The notes: generated by a model from the letters alone, not told the origin. Positions 1-7,397 are shown, numbered from the stretch's first letter. The stretch: 9,563 bases of DNA from JANNRW01 sp031401815 (GCA_031401815.1 JANNRW010000193.1:1-9563), one strand, 5' to 3'. Program-made: numbers and translations.

Positions 1-1301
1 TGACAAATTCTGCCCCTGATACTGCCAGCGACAGTACAACAATTACTTCAGACACTACAGCTGACGTAACTACGACAGTCGCTGCACCTCCGACAGCCAA
101 TGGTGGCAGCACTGTAAATGTTCCGGTCACCTTCACCAACAACGGAGCAGCACCAGCCACTGGTGTCACCTACACTGTCACCCTTACTACCGGCTTGAGC
201 GGTTTCAGCTGCACCGGAGCCACATGCTCTTACGACAGTGGCAGCGGTGTGGTTACCATAACAGGACTTCCTGCCTCTCTCAGTAGTGGTCAGACTGAAA
301 GTATCATCATCTCCTATACCGCACCTGCTTCAGGCAGCGTAACAGTGAATTCAACCATTGCCACAACCACGACTGAATCAAATTACTCCAATAACAACGC
401 CAGCGGCACGACCAACATGGCCGGAGTCGCTGACGTAACCACAACAGTAATCGCTCCTGCTACTGCCAATGCCGGGAGCACGGTAAACGTACCGATCACC
501 TTCAGCAACAACGGCCCCGATACAGCTGCAGGAGTTACCTACTCTGTAACCCTTCTATCCGGATTAAGCGGCGTAAGCTGTACCGGAGCAACCTGCTCCT
601 ACAACAGCGGAACAGGAGCAGTAACTATTACCGGACTCTCTGGTTCTCTTACAAGCGGCCAGAGCGAAAACATCACTTTATCCTATACAGCCCCGGCCAG
701 CGGCAGCGTAACTGTAACATCAAACATTGCAACTACTACAGGCCAGGGCGCAAATGCAGCTCCGGATTCAGCAAGTGACTCCACGACCTTTTACGTAGCC
801 AGCATCGGGATAACAGTGAGAACAAATGGGACTAATAACGATGTCATAACAGGGCCAAAGATTACAATCGGCAGCACTGTAACCTGGAGTTATGCTGTGG
901 TCAACACCGGCAATGTTACATTGACCGACGTAGCTGTAACTGATAATATTGTTGGAGCTATATGCACTATAGGTTCACTGGCACCAGGCGCAACTGCCAC
1001 ATGCACTAAAACTGGAACTGTTATTGCAGGACAATATGAGAACAACGGCACAGTAACCGGAAAAGATCCGTTGAACAACATCGTATCTGCTTCCAATCTG
1101 GATCACTACCTGGGCGTTGCTCTTTGTGATGTTAATGGAGATACCAAGATCAATTCTTCTGACATTACTCTGATTCTGGTAGCCCGAGGACTTTCTGTTC
1201 AACTTGGTGACCCGCGTGATTACAATAGAGACCGGATCATCACAATTAATGATTCAAATGGATGTAAACTGCTCTGCACTAAACCTGGCTGCGCACTCTA
1301 G
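1..1301 (+). CDS. Secreted repetitive DUF11-type protein with C-terminal dockerin (5' truncated)
   Basis: The frame is open from base 3, so the gene begins upstream of the window; the TTG at 195 is internal. The 432 visible residues hold the tail of an earlier repeat (1-19), two DUF11-like beta-sandwich repeats (20-142 and 143-265), a related but diverged domain (about 266-372) and a dockerin-like module (375-432). The dockerin has two complete calcium loops, DVNGDTKINSSD (D376, N378, D380, D387) and DYNRDRIITIND (D406, N408, D410, D417), and ends in a Cys-rich tail (C421, C425, C430). Each repeat carries one CTGATC cysteine pair. The composition is rich in Thr, Ser, Ala, Gly and Asn, typical of an extracellular adhesin or surface fibre. 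No PEP-CTERM or LPXTG tail is present, so attachment by the dockerin is plausible. It lies 45 nt upstream of a cohesin-like PEP-CTERM gene, probably in the same transcript. The surface role is inferred. Confidence 0.85.
   Translation, partial: TNSAPDTASDSTTITSDTTADVTTTVAAPPTANGGSTVNVPVTFTNNGAAPATGVTYTVTLTTGLSGFSCTGATCSYDSGSGVVTITGLPASLSSGQTESIIISYTAPASGSVTVNSTIATTTTESNYSNNNASGTTNMAGVADVTTTVIAPATANAGSTVNVPITFSNNGPDTAAGVTYSVTLLSGLSGVSCTGATCSYNSGTGAVTITGLSGSLTSGQSENITLSYTAPASGSVTVTSNIATTTGQGANAAPDSASDSTTFYVASIGITVRTNGTNNDVITGPKITIGSTVTWSYAVVNTGNVTLTDVAVTDNIVGAICTIGSLAPGATATCTKTGTVIAGQYENNGTVTGKDPLNNIVSASNLDHYLGVALCDVNGDTKINSSDITLILVARGLSVQLGDPRDYNRDRIITINDSNGCKLLCTKPGCAL
60..428 (+). repeat. DUF11-like repeat unit 1 (123 codons)
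   Basis: The unit starts at ADVTTTV and runs to just before the next ADVTTTV, a period of 369 nt. Shared blocks with unit 2 include STVNVP, GLSG-SCTGATCSY, VTITGL and SYTAPASGSVTV. The repeat sits in frame within the dockerin protein. Residues just before it (SAPDTASDSTT) match the end of unit 2, so more copies probably lie upstream of the window. Confidence 0.8.
429..797 (+). repeat. DUF11-like repeat unit 2 (about 123 codons)
   Basis: This is the second tandem copy, opening with ADVTTTV and closing with PDSASDSTTFYVAS. The protein is closely conserved with unit 1, but synonymous codons differ in many places, so the duplication is not very recent. The exact end is uncertain because the following domain has diverged. 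Confidence 0.75.
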
Positions 1302-1331
1302 GCAGTCTGAAAGGCAAGCGGGTAGCCGACT

Positions 1332-1337
1332 GGAGGT
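1332..1337 (+). promoter_or_regulatory. Ribosome binding site of the PEP-CTERM gene
   Basis: GGAGGT lies 9 nt before ATG 1347 and fixes that start. Just upstream, CAGTC at 1303-1307 can pair with GACTG at 1328-1332, and GGC at 1313-1315 with GCC at 1325-1327. This bulged hairpin touches the first base of the Shine-Dalgarno sequence. Confidence 0.7.
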
Positions 1338-1346
1338 TTCAAAATC

Positions 1347-1970
1347 ATGAATAAATTAATTTATTACTCAATAGCGGCTGCTTTCCTTGCCTTTATGCAA
1401 GCTCCATCTGCCTCTGCGCTTTCAATCGGAACAACGGCAAATGGCGTAAATAGCTGGGACGTTATCCTGTACGATGTCAATGTTACTGACATAAGCCGAA
1501 TTGTTACCGCTTTTGACCTTGATGTTACATACAGCTCCAATACTCCTGTCAGTGTCTCGTTTAATTCCTATTTAGGCACCACTGAGGTTATTGCTGCGCC
1601 TGGCACCCCACTAGACTATACCGGAGCCGGGCAGACCCTTGCTTATTATGATTTACTTACCCCAGGTTTGATTGATTTCTATATGCAGCCATACTCAATT
1701 TCACAAGCCGATCTGTACACTCTTCAAAGCGGTTTGATAAATATGACTTTGGCAACATTGAACTTTTCAGCCCCTGGCGATCCAGGTCTGACCTTTGTCA
1801 ACTGGTATACCGGCTCTGGCAGTGTCTATCCCAATATTAATGATATTAAGGGGTATGATGATGTTCAGATTTACCCTCCGGTTCCGGAGCCGGGAACAAT
1901 ACTGCTTCTTGGGTCAGGTCTGGCGGCATTGCTACCTTTTCGTCGCAGGGTAATGAAGCAGCTTACCTGA
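1347..1970 (+). CDS. Cohesin-like PEP-CTERM sorting domain protein
   Basis: This 207-residue exported protein has a Sec signal peptide (residues 1 to about 24, ending SASA). A beta-rich domain at about 30-175 looks cohesin-like: the VTAFDLDVTYSS strand at 53-64 and the LATLNFSAPG strand at 135-144 are the kind of segments seen in cohesin modules of exosortase-processed proteins. The C-terminus is a classic PEP-CTERM tail: VPEPGT at 179-184, a hydrophobic segment at about 185-198, then RRR at 199-201. In PEP-CTERM systems the tail is recognised by a membrane exosortase that handles surface display; none is encoded here. The gene follows a dockerin-bearing protein by 45 nt, which suggests the two products bind each other. 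The PEP-CTERM call is firm. The cohesin call rests on pattern recognition only. Confidence 0.88.
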   Translation: MNKLIYYSIAAAFLAFMQAPSASALSIGTTANGVNSWDVILYDVNVTDISRIVTAFDLDVTYSSNTPVSVSFNSYLGTTEVIAAPGTPLDYTGAGQTLAYYDLLTPGLIDFYMQPYSISQADLYTLQSGLINMTLATLNFSAPGDPGLTFVNWYTGSGSVYPNINDIKGYDDVQIYPPVPEPGTILLLGSGLAALLPFRRRVMKQLT

Positions 1971-2021
1971 ACATGAATGCTTAAATTGCTTTAGTCGTAG
2001 TTTTATATCCAATACTTGCAT

Positions 2022-2061
2022 AAACAAAAAGGCAGCCTCTTTCGAGGCTGCCTTTTTGTTT
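2022..2061. terminator. Bidirectional rho-independent terminator
   Basis: A perfect 18-bp stem pairs 2022-2039 with 2044-2061 around a TTTC loop. The GC core is GGCAGCCTC/GAGGCTGCC, flanked by A-runs on the left and T-runs on the right, so it forms a U-tract terminator read from either strand. It lies between converging genes that end at 1970 (+) and 2080 (-) and would serve both. Confidence 0.93.
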
Positions 2062-2079
2062 ATGTTTGCCAAAGCTGGT

Positions 2080-3066
2080 CTATCCCATAATGTAGCGCGA
2101 AATCAGACTTAATATCAGCGGGATGGTGACTATCCCCCCCAAGGTTCCAACTGCCAGCATGGAGGCAGCTTTCTGTGGACAGTTATCAAATTTCACGTTC
2201 AGAAGATATGCCATCACCGGACCCGGCATGGCAGCATTGAGTATAATGATGGCCTCGGATGTACGATATCCAAGAGCAGTGAGAGGATCCATCCCTTGAA
2301 TCACAGGTGTCCAGCCAATGAGACGATACCCGTAGACAAGAGCAAAAGCCATCAGCGGCCCCCCGAGCAGGCGCAGAGAAGCTCCTGTCAAGCCGTCTTT
2401 GAGGGTAGAGAGTTTTGTATCACTCATTGAGTAACCAAGGTTGATAATGAGCAGAGGGATAGCACCCAGTGCAAGAACATCAATCCCCTTGTTCACAACA
2501 GCATAGGCATCACATACGAAGCCAGGAAGAGCCGGATTACAGGTTGCCGCAATAACTCCCAGGATTGCCGCCCAGAGCGCAGGTATCTTGAAAAACTGTA
2601 ACAGATCTGTCTTGCCGCTGACCAGAAAGACTCCAAAGGAGTAAAGCACCATTATGTTCATCAGGTGAAACAGGATGGCCTTTGCCAAACCTTCGTTTCC
2701 GAACATCAATAGTGCAATCGGTAGAGAAATATTCCCGGTGTTCATGAAAATAATCGGCAGGAGATAGCCATTTTCGCGCACACCTGCCCGTTTCTTGAAG
2801 TAGAGAGCCAGAGGCGTCATTATGCCAATAAGAATAAAAGCTGCCCCGCCAATTACAGCAAATTCCTGAAAATCGAAGCTTCTTTTATGGAGGGATGAAA
2901 AAACCAGGCACGGTGTGAAGAAATAATAAACCATGTTAGAGATGGTTTTCTGATTCATCTCCCGGTTATTATCTAGCTTGCCGAGCATGAAACCAAGAAG
3001 CGCTATTGTGAAGGAGGGGAGCACTGCTCGTATGATAATAAGCATTTCATTTGACATTATGTTCAT
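2080..3066 (-). CDS. AEC (auxin efflux carrier) family permease, copy 2
   Basis: This 328-residue, very hydrophobic inner-membrane protein is the usual length for bacterial AEC-family carriers, which have about ten helices in two inverted halves. It retains the typical crossover motif NTGNISLPIAL at 109-119, followed by FGNEGLAKAI at 122-131. The second half has KGIDVLALGAIPLL at 193-206 and TSEAIIILNAAMPG at 269-282. Characterised bacterial relatives move organic acids such as malonate or malate; the substrate here cannot be read from sequence. It is the last gene of the operon, 13 nt after its paralogue. TGAGGG is both the stop of that gene and the ribosome binding site of this one, which supports the first ATG (3066) over the internal Met4. 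Confidence 0.9.
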   Translation of the reverse strand: MNIMSNEMLIIIRAVLPSFTIALLGFMLGKLDNNREMNQKTISNMVYYFFTPCLVFSSLHKRSFDFQEFAVIGGAAFILIGIMTPLALYFKKRAGVRENGYLLPIIFMNTGNISLPIALLMFGNEGLAKAILFHLMNIMVLYSFGVFLVSGKTDLLQFFKIPALWAAILGVIAATCNPALPGFVCDAYAVVNKGIDVLALGAIPLLIINLGYSMSDTKLSTLKDGLTGASLRLLGGPLMAFALVYGYRLIGWTPVIQGMDPLTALGYRTSEAIIILNAAMPGPVMAYLLNVKFDNCPQKAASMLAVGTLGGIVTIPLILSLISRYIMG

Positions 3067-3076
3067 GATCTAGCAG

Positions 3077-3082
3077 CCCTCA
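3077..3082 (-). promoter_or_regulatory. Ribosome binding site overlapping the upstream stop codon (TGAGGG)
   Basis: On the minus strand, TGAGGG combines the TGA stop of the upstream permease with a GAGGG Shine-Dalgarno for the next one, about 10 nt before ATG 3066. This arrangement is expected to couple translation of the two permeases. Confidence 0.6.
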
Positions 3083-4081
3083 ATCTGAAAAGATAAACAT
3101 CAATATCAGCAATAGCACTGTCGGCACCGAAATTATGGCAACAGCCGCGCTGACGAGAAGAGTCCCGGTCTCTGCTCTGCCAGCATTGACCCGATCCCCT
3201 GACAGTCGCATTGCAAGACTTGAAGTGGGCATGGCAGCCCCCAGAACCAGTATCGCTTCAGTGGTACGATGATCCAGATACTCCAATGCATCGTACCCTC
3301 TCTCCATGCTTATCAGCCCGGTCTTTCGGTAAAGGTAAACAACCAAAAGCGCAATCAAAGGCCCTGCGATTACCCGGAGCAGCCCGCCACTTAAGCCACC
3401 TCTTGCGTCAGATCGCTGTAACAGCCCCAGAGGATATCCGAAACTGATCAGAAGGAGCGGGAGCCCCCCCATAGCCGTAAGATCGATCCCTTTTTCGGAT
3501 AGCCAGGCAAACTCCTCGATCCCTTCAGGCAAGGAAAAGGGGAAAAGCTTTGCTCCAATTCCGAGAAGCATCAGATATATAAAGGGTGTTTTAAAAAAAC
3601 TTTTCAGGTCTGCCTTCCCCTCCACCATCCAGAGACCGGCAGTATGATATGCAAGAATAACGAAAAGATGGAAATAGATCGCCTTTGCAAGGCCCTCATT
3701 CCCAAAGAGCACAAATGCAAGTGGCGGGAACAGCGTACCACTGCTCATGTAAACAGTAGCAAGGATATTTCTCGATCCGCCCTGAAGCTTCTCCTTCAAT
3801 ACAGTAACTGAGACCAGCGTCATGACAGTTATGGTAATAAACACAGCAAGAGCGATTCGGAAGATCTCGGCGGGATCAAAAGCATGCTTGTGGAGTGCGG
3901 AAAAAGCAAGGCATGGCAGGAAAATGTAGTGTGTCAGCTTCATCAGTGTCAACTGGTGCCTGGAAGAGTCCCATCGACCTATGACTATGCCTATGAAAAT
4001 AATTATTACAGTGGGGATGAAACCACGCAACATCATGTGAATCTCAAGAGGTGTAACCAGTGATGAAATAAATTCAGGCAT
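3080..4081 (-). CDS. AEC (auxin efflux carrier) family permease, copy 1
   Basis: This 333-residue polytopic membrane protein is clearly paralogous to the next gene downstream. Shared blocks include FGNEGLAKAI at 126-135, KGIDLTAMGGLPLLL at 197-211 and TTEAILVLGAAMP at 273-285. It differs at the motif that is NTGNISLP in the paralogue and reads SSGTLFPP here (113-120), so the Asn residues that mark this AEC segment are lost. That change points to a different substrate, or to a subunit that works only with its partner. The start at ATG 4081 is supported by AAGGGA 9 nt upstream. It lies 12 nt after the binding-protein gene. Transport direction and substrate are unknown. Confidence 0.88.
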   Translation of the reverse strand: MPEFISSLVTPLEIHMMLRGFIPTVIIIFIGIVIGRWDSSRHQLTLMKLTHYIFLPCLAFSALHKHAFDPAEIFRIALAVFITITVMTLVSVTVLKEKLQGGSRNILATVYMSSGTLFPPLAFVLFGNEGLAKAIYFHLFVILAYHTAGLWMVEGKADLKSFFKTPFIYLMLLGIGAKLFPFSLPEGIEEFAWLSEKGIDLTAMGGLPLLLISFGYPLGLLQRSDARGGLSGGLLRVIAGPLIALLVVYLYRKTGLISMERGYDALEYLDHRTTEAILVLGAAMPTSSLAMRLSGDRVNAGRAETGTLLVSAAVAIISVPTVLLLILMFIFSD

Positions 4082-4090
4082 AACAATAAT

Positions 4091-4096
4091 CCCTTA
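4091..4096 (-). promoter_or_regulatory. Ribosome binding site overlapping the upstream stop codon (TAAGGG)
   Basis: On the minus strand, TAAGGG holds the TAA stop of the binding-protein gene fused to an AAGGGA Shine-Dalgarno, 9 nt before ATG 4081. It has the same design as the junction between the two permeases. Confidence 0.6.
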
Positions 4097-5059
4097 GTAA
4101 ATGATTGTAGAAAGAGAAAGAAGCTGTATAGGCAGATTTATCCCCAGCTTGTCTGCGGTTTTCAGGTTTACACTTATACTCAGATTCTGCACCCGCTTGG
4201 TAGGTATGTCCGTCGGCTTCTTCCCTTTTAGCACATCAATAGCGCTTATTCCTGCCAGCTCTCCAAGCTTTTGATAATCAGGGCCAAGCGAAATAAGTGC
4301 CCCATTCTCTTTTACCATTTCAGGAATTATTACCACTGATGGTATACGGTGCTTATTCAGAACCGTCATAATTTTGTTTGCATTAGCCTTTATAAAGGAG
4401 TCTGAAGGGAACATGACCGCGTCAACCCTTTCGCTGATAATCTTTGTGAGTGCTGCAGGTATAGCCTCCAGATCGCGCACCGGAACATCAATCACCTTGA
4501 AACCGAATTTTTTTCTCACACTTTCTATCTCTGCTTTTTGAAACTTGGGAGCAGGGTCTTTTTCGTAATATATGAAAGCCAGTTTCCTGATATTCATAAC
4601 AAGAGACAGAGTTCTGAAAGCGCTCTCCATTGAAACCAGATTGGATGCTCCGGTTGCATTATTGCCTGAACTTTCCCAGCTATTGACAAGTTTCGCCTCA
4701 ACAGGGCGAGCTACAACATTGAAAATGACCGGCTTGTCCTTGATCTTTTCAATTGTCATCTGAGAGGCCATGGTGCCAAATGTGTAAAAAAGATCGAATT
4801 GAGATGTATCAAGTTCGTCAATAATACTTTTCAGCTTCTCCTTGTCCTGGTTTGCATCATACACAGTAATTTTTATATCGAAATCTTTTGAGGAAGAGAG
4901 TGTGGTGCGAAACCCTTTTTCAGCAGGGGTTTCGCCACGGAAAAGAATCATGGCGACACGTTTGACTTCACGCTCTGCACCCCAAACCGGAGAGGTTGAG
5001 TATGAAGCAAAAATCAAAAGCAAAAGAACCAATCTCATCAGTCTTGGTAAATCAGGCAT
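4094..5059 (-). CDS. ABC-type periplasmic substrate-binding protein (ABC_sub_bind, TrpX/YtvP-like), orphan
   Basis: This 321-residue exported protein belongs to the ABC substrate-binding family often annotated as TrpX- or YtvP-like. The signal peptide has basic residues R6 and R9, a LVLLLLIFAS core and likely cleavage around VWGA (25-28). Two Rossmann-like lobes follow. Family landmarks are KRVAMILFRG at 33-42, FDLFYTFGT at 88-96, PVIFNVVARPVEAKLV at 110-125, NNATGAS at 133-139, DAVMFPSD at 213-220 and the C-terminal block GINLP at 306-310. Family ligands include amino acids and other small organic molecules; the ligand here is unknown. No lipobox was seen. No ABC permease or ATPase gene adjoins it, which is unusual. 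Its start overlaps the end of the sensor phosphatase by 8 nt, with GGGGAG just upstream, so it is probably translationally coupled. Met8 is an alternative start. Confidence 0.87.
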   Translation of the reverse strand: MPDLPRLMRLVLLLLIFASYSTSPVWGAEREVKRVAMILFRGETPAEKGFRTTLSSSKDFDIKITVYDANQDKEKLKSIIDELDTSQFDLFYTFGTMASQMTIEKIKDKPVIFNVVARPVEAKLVNSWESSGNNATGASNLVSMESAFRTLSLVMNIRKLAFIYYEKDPAPKFQKAEIESVRKKFGFKVIDVPVRDLEAIPAALTKIISERVDAVMFPSDSFIKANANKIMTVLNKHRIPSVVIIPEMVKENGALISLGPDYQKLGELAGISAIDVLKGKKPTDIPTKRVQNLSISVNLKTADKLGINLPIQLLSLSTIIY

Positions 5060-7199
5060 TTGCTGCTCCCCTGAACTTTATGGCAACCAAGGTGACATCG
5101 TCGGATTGAGGAGCACCATTGGCGTGCTGCGCCACTTCTGCTCGAATAAAGTGGATAATATCTTCAACATCTTTATTGGGACCTCTTTGAAGATCATCCA
5201 GCAACCGTGATTCTCCATACAATTCTGATTCGGGATTATTGGCCTCGGTCACACCGTCAGTATAGAGGAACAGAATGTCACCAGGTTGCATGACGATGCT
5301 CTCTGCTTCATAGGTCACATCAGGCATCGGCCCAAGAACAAAACCTGCTTTGGGCTTAAGATATCTTATACCCTCTGACTCGATTATGAGTGGGGGATTA
5401 TGTCCGGCATTAGCAAAGCGCACTACTCCGGTTACGGTATCAAGAATTGCGCAAAAGACAGTAACAAACATGCAACTTTCATTGTCATCGGCAAGAACAT
5501 TATTTACATACGAAAGAATCTTGTCAGGCTCTCCTAATCTCTGCGCTTCAGATTTCAACAGGGTCTTTGCCACCATCATATAGAGTGCAGCCGGCACCCC
5601 CTTGTCAGAGACATCTGCAATCAGAAAACAGAGATTCCTTTTATCAATAAAAAAGAAGTCGTAAAAATCTCCGCCGACCGCCTTGGCCGCATCCATAGTG
5701 GCAAATATGTCAAACTCCTCCCTGGCCGGAAACGCAGGAAAGATGCGCGGCAGGAGGCTTGTCTGGATGTCCGTAGCCACCTTTAATTCGCTCTGGATAC
5801 GCTCCCTGGCAGCAGTAGCCTCAGTCAGGTTAGTGATGTAATCCCTTAAGTCGGCAGTCATTTTATTGAAAGTGTCTGCCAGCTCTTCTATCTCGTCTCC
5901 TGAATGTATATTTATATGGTGATCCAGGTTGCCATTGCCAATAATGCGTGCCCCTTCATCAAGAAGAATAATTGGCTCGGTCACGAGCTTTGCAGTACGT
6001 TGTGCCACAAGATACACTGCGCCGATGATAATAAAGAAAACACAACTTAGAATGAGAAGAGATGTCCGTATCTTATCGATAACCTGGGATTTGACTGTTT
6101 CAGCCTGCTTAATGATGGCATTTTCCGTAGGTACTATAGGAGCGTATACCGCCTCGACCGGCATTATAAACAGAACTGACCAGCGGGTAGCCTCCACCGG
6201 AGCATATGCAATATAAGAATCCTTCCCTTTGTACAATCCCCGCTGTGTACCTGTTCTTGATGCCAGCAGATCTTCTTCCAACTTTTTCTCTGAAGCGCCC
6301 TCCTTATCCAGCTTGAACAGTTCAACCTTTTGCGGATCAGCCCAATTTTCGCTATCAGTAGACATCCCTTCCTGAGCGATTATCTTTCGGTATCGATCCA
6401 CAAGGAGGGCTGTTCCCATATTATTAAGCCGTGTGCTGATGATACGCTCATTAATGGTCTGGAGCGGCACATTGATAGCAACAACTGAAACCAGTCGTTT
6501 ATTGCGGAAGACCGGGCTCGAATAATTGATCCGGAGGTTTTTGGCGATAACTCCGATGTAGGGATCGCTCCATCCAGCTCTGCCACTCTGAATGGCGCGC
6601 TTGAACCAGTCTCTCTTGCGTACATCGTAATCAGGTGATACCGGCCCCCATGGAAATCGGCGGAACAACCCATCAGGGGTAGCAAGATTAAAATCAGAAA
6701 TATTGGAATTATTGGCAAGGAACGGCCTGAAGAATGTGTCCATGGATGAAGATATCTCCAGATCGTTTTTGATCCGGTTGAAATCTACCCCCTTTGCATA
6801 CTGGTACACTGAAAATAGTTTGCTATCTTTAGGTGGCTCGGAAGCAGAATAAGAACGATTCCTGGAATAGACTGCGGGATTGCTCCAGAGATTCCCGGCT
6901 ATCTCGGCGAGTACATTGACAGTAGACTCGATCTCCTTAAACTCATTATTGCAAAGATTGGCACGGTCGATAGTAATACGTTGCAGACCATCCAGGGTCA
7001 AGGTCTCCAGAGCCGACTTGCTTATCCTGAGAGCCTCCTGTCCTAATCCGGAGCTTGATTTGACAGAGAAATCACCCAGACGCCTCATGCCGTCAAGCGA
7101 AACTATTGCAAAACTTATCAGAGAAACTGAGGCAACTACAAGCAGCGCCTTAAGGATTCGTGAACGGATGTTACCTTTTGAAAGGAATCTGGTCAGCAT
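5052..7199 (-). CDS. Membrane sensor PP2C-type serine phosphatase (dCACHE-HAMP-SpoIIE/RsbU-like)
   Basis: This 715-residue inner-membrane protein has TM1 at about 16-35 and a periplasmic dCACHE-type sensor at about 45-375. CACHE motifs visible are YDVRKRDWF at 191-199, SDPYIG at 211-216, YSSPVF at 226-231 and VVAINVPL at 239-246. TM2 spans about 379-399, a HAMP linker 400-453 and a short coiled coil 455-480. The PP2C/SpoIIE domain (about 495-712) looks intact: GGDFYD with D511, ADVSDKG with D529, NAGHNPP at 597-603, YTDGV with D648 and SDDVTL with D700/D701, the acidic residues expected to bind Mn/Mg. RsbU-like enzymes dephosphorylate an anti-sigma-factor antagonist (STAS protein); none is in this window. 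It is the first gene of the four-gene operon, with GAGGAG 7 nt before ATG 7199. A ligand-controlled partner-switching role is inferred. Confidence 0.93.
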   Translation of the reverse strand: MLTRFLSKGNIRSRILKALLVVASVSLISFAIVSLDGMRRLGDFSVKSSSGLGQEALRISKSALETLTLDGLQRITIDRANLCNNEFKEIESTVNVLAEIAGNLWSNPAVYSRNRSYSASEPPKDSKLFSVYQYAKGVDFNRIKNDLEISSSMDTFFRPFLANNSNISDFNLATPDGLFRRFPWGPVSPDYDVRKRDWFKRAIQSGRAGWSDPYIGVIAKNLRINYSSPVFRNKRLVSVVAINVPLQTINERIISTRLNNMGTALLVDRYRKIIAQEGMSTDSENWADPQKVELFKLDKEGASEKKLEEDLLASRTGTQRGLYKGKDSYIAYAPVEATRWSVLFIMPVEAVYAPIVPTENAIIKQAETVKSQVIDKIRTSLLILSCVFFIIIGAVYLVAQRTAKLVTEPIILLDEGARIIGNGNLDHHINIHSGDEIEELADTFNKMTADLRDYITNLTEATAARERIQSELKVATDIQTSLLPRIFPAFPAREEFDIFATMDAAKAVGGDFYDFFFIDKRNLCFLIADVSDKGVPAALYMMVAKTLLKSEAQRLGEPDKILSYVNNVLADDNESCMFVTVFCAILDTVTGVVRFANAGHNPPLIIESEGIRYLKPKAGFVLGPMPDVTYEAESIVMQPGDILFLYTDGVTEANNPESELYGESRLLDDLQRGPNKDVEDIIHFIRAEVAQHANGAPQSDDVTLVAIKFRGAANA

Positions 7200-7270
7200 G
7201 ATCCTGCTCCTCTATTCAGTTCATACACAATGAAACTCAAAATATCAGTTGCTTAATTTCTTGGCCAATA

Positions 7271-7299
7271 ATTTAACACTCTGAACGTTAGACCGTCAA
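7271..7299 (-). promoter_or_regulatory. Candidate sigma-70 promoter for the phosphatase operon
   Basis: Read on the minus strand, TTGACG (7299-7294) and TTAAAT (7276-7271) are separated by 17 nt. They lie about 70 nt upstream of ATG 7199. The -35 matches 5 of 6 and the -10 matches 4 of 6 consensus bases. The call comes from sequence alone in an AT-rich region. Confidence 0.45.
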
Positions 7300-7397
7300 A
7301 GAAATTCATTACTCTTTATGAAAATCTTGCTATGAAACAGTGTGTAAAAAAGGTTGTGTTTATTATTGGTGCTAAATTAACAACATAATATATATTC

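Noticed and set aside
195..197. TTG at 195 as the start of the dockerin protein
   Set aside because: The frame is open to the left edge and the residues before it are in register with the tandem repeats, so the gene begins outside the window.
1302..1346. Resemblance of GGTAGCCGACTGG to the 3' part of a c-di-GMP-I (GEMM) riboswitch, which often precedes PEP-CTERM genes
   Set aside because: The gap is only 45 nt and lacks the ACGCAAAGC core and the second helix, so no complete aptamer can form.
4842..5210. 122-residue plus-strand frame across the phosphatase/binding-protein junction
   Set aside because: It is antisense to two well-supported genes, with no recognisable domain.
6380..6718. 112-residue minus-strand frame starting with a signal-like segment and a lipobox-like LMGC
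   Set aside because: It lies fully inside the CACHE domain coding region of the sensor phosphatase in another frame; the phosphatase motifs are continuous across it.
7251..7268. Possible sigma-54 promoter on the minus strand (TTGGC...GC)
   Set aside because: The spacing between GG and GC is 12 rather than 10 nt, and the -12 TTGC element is not formed.
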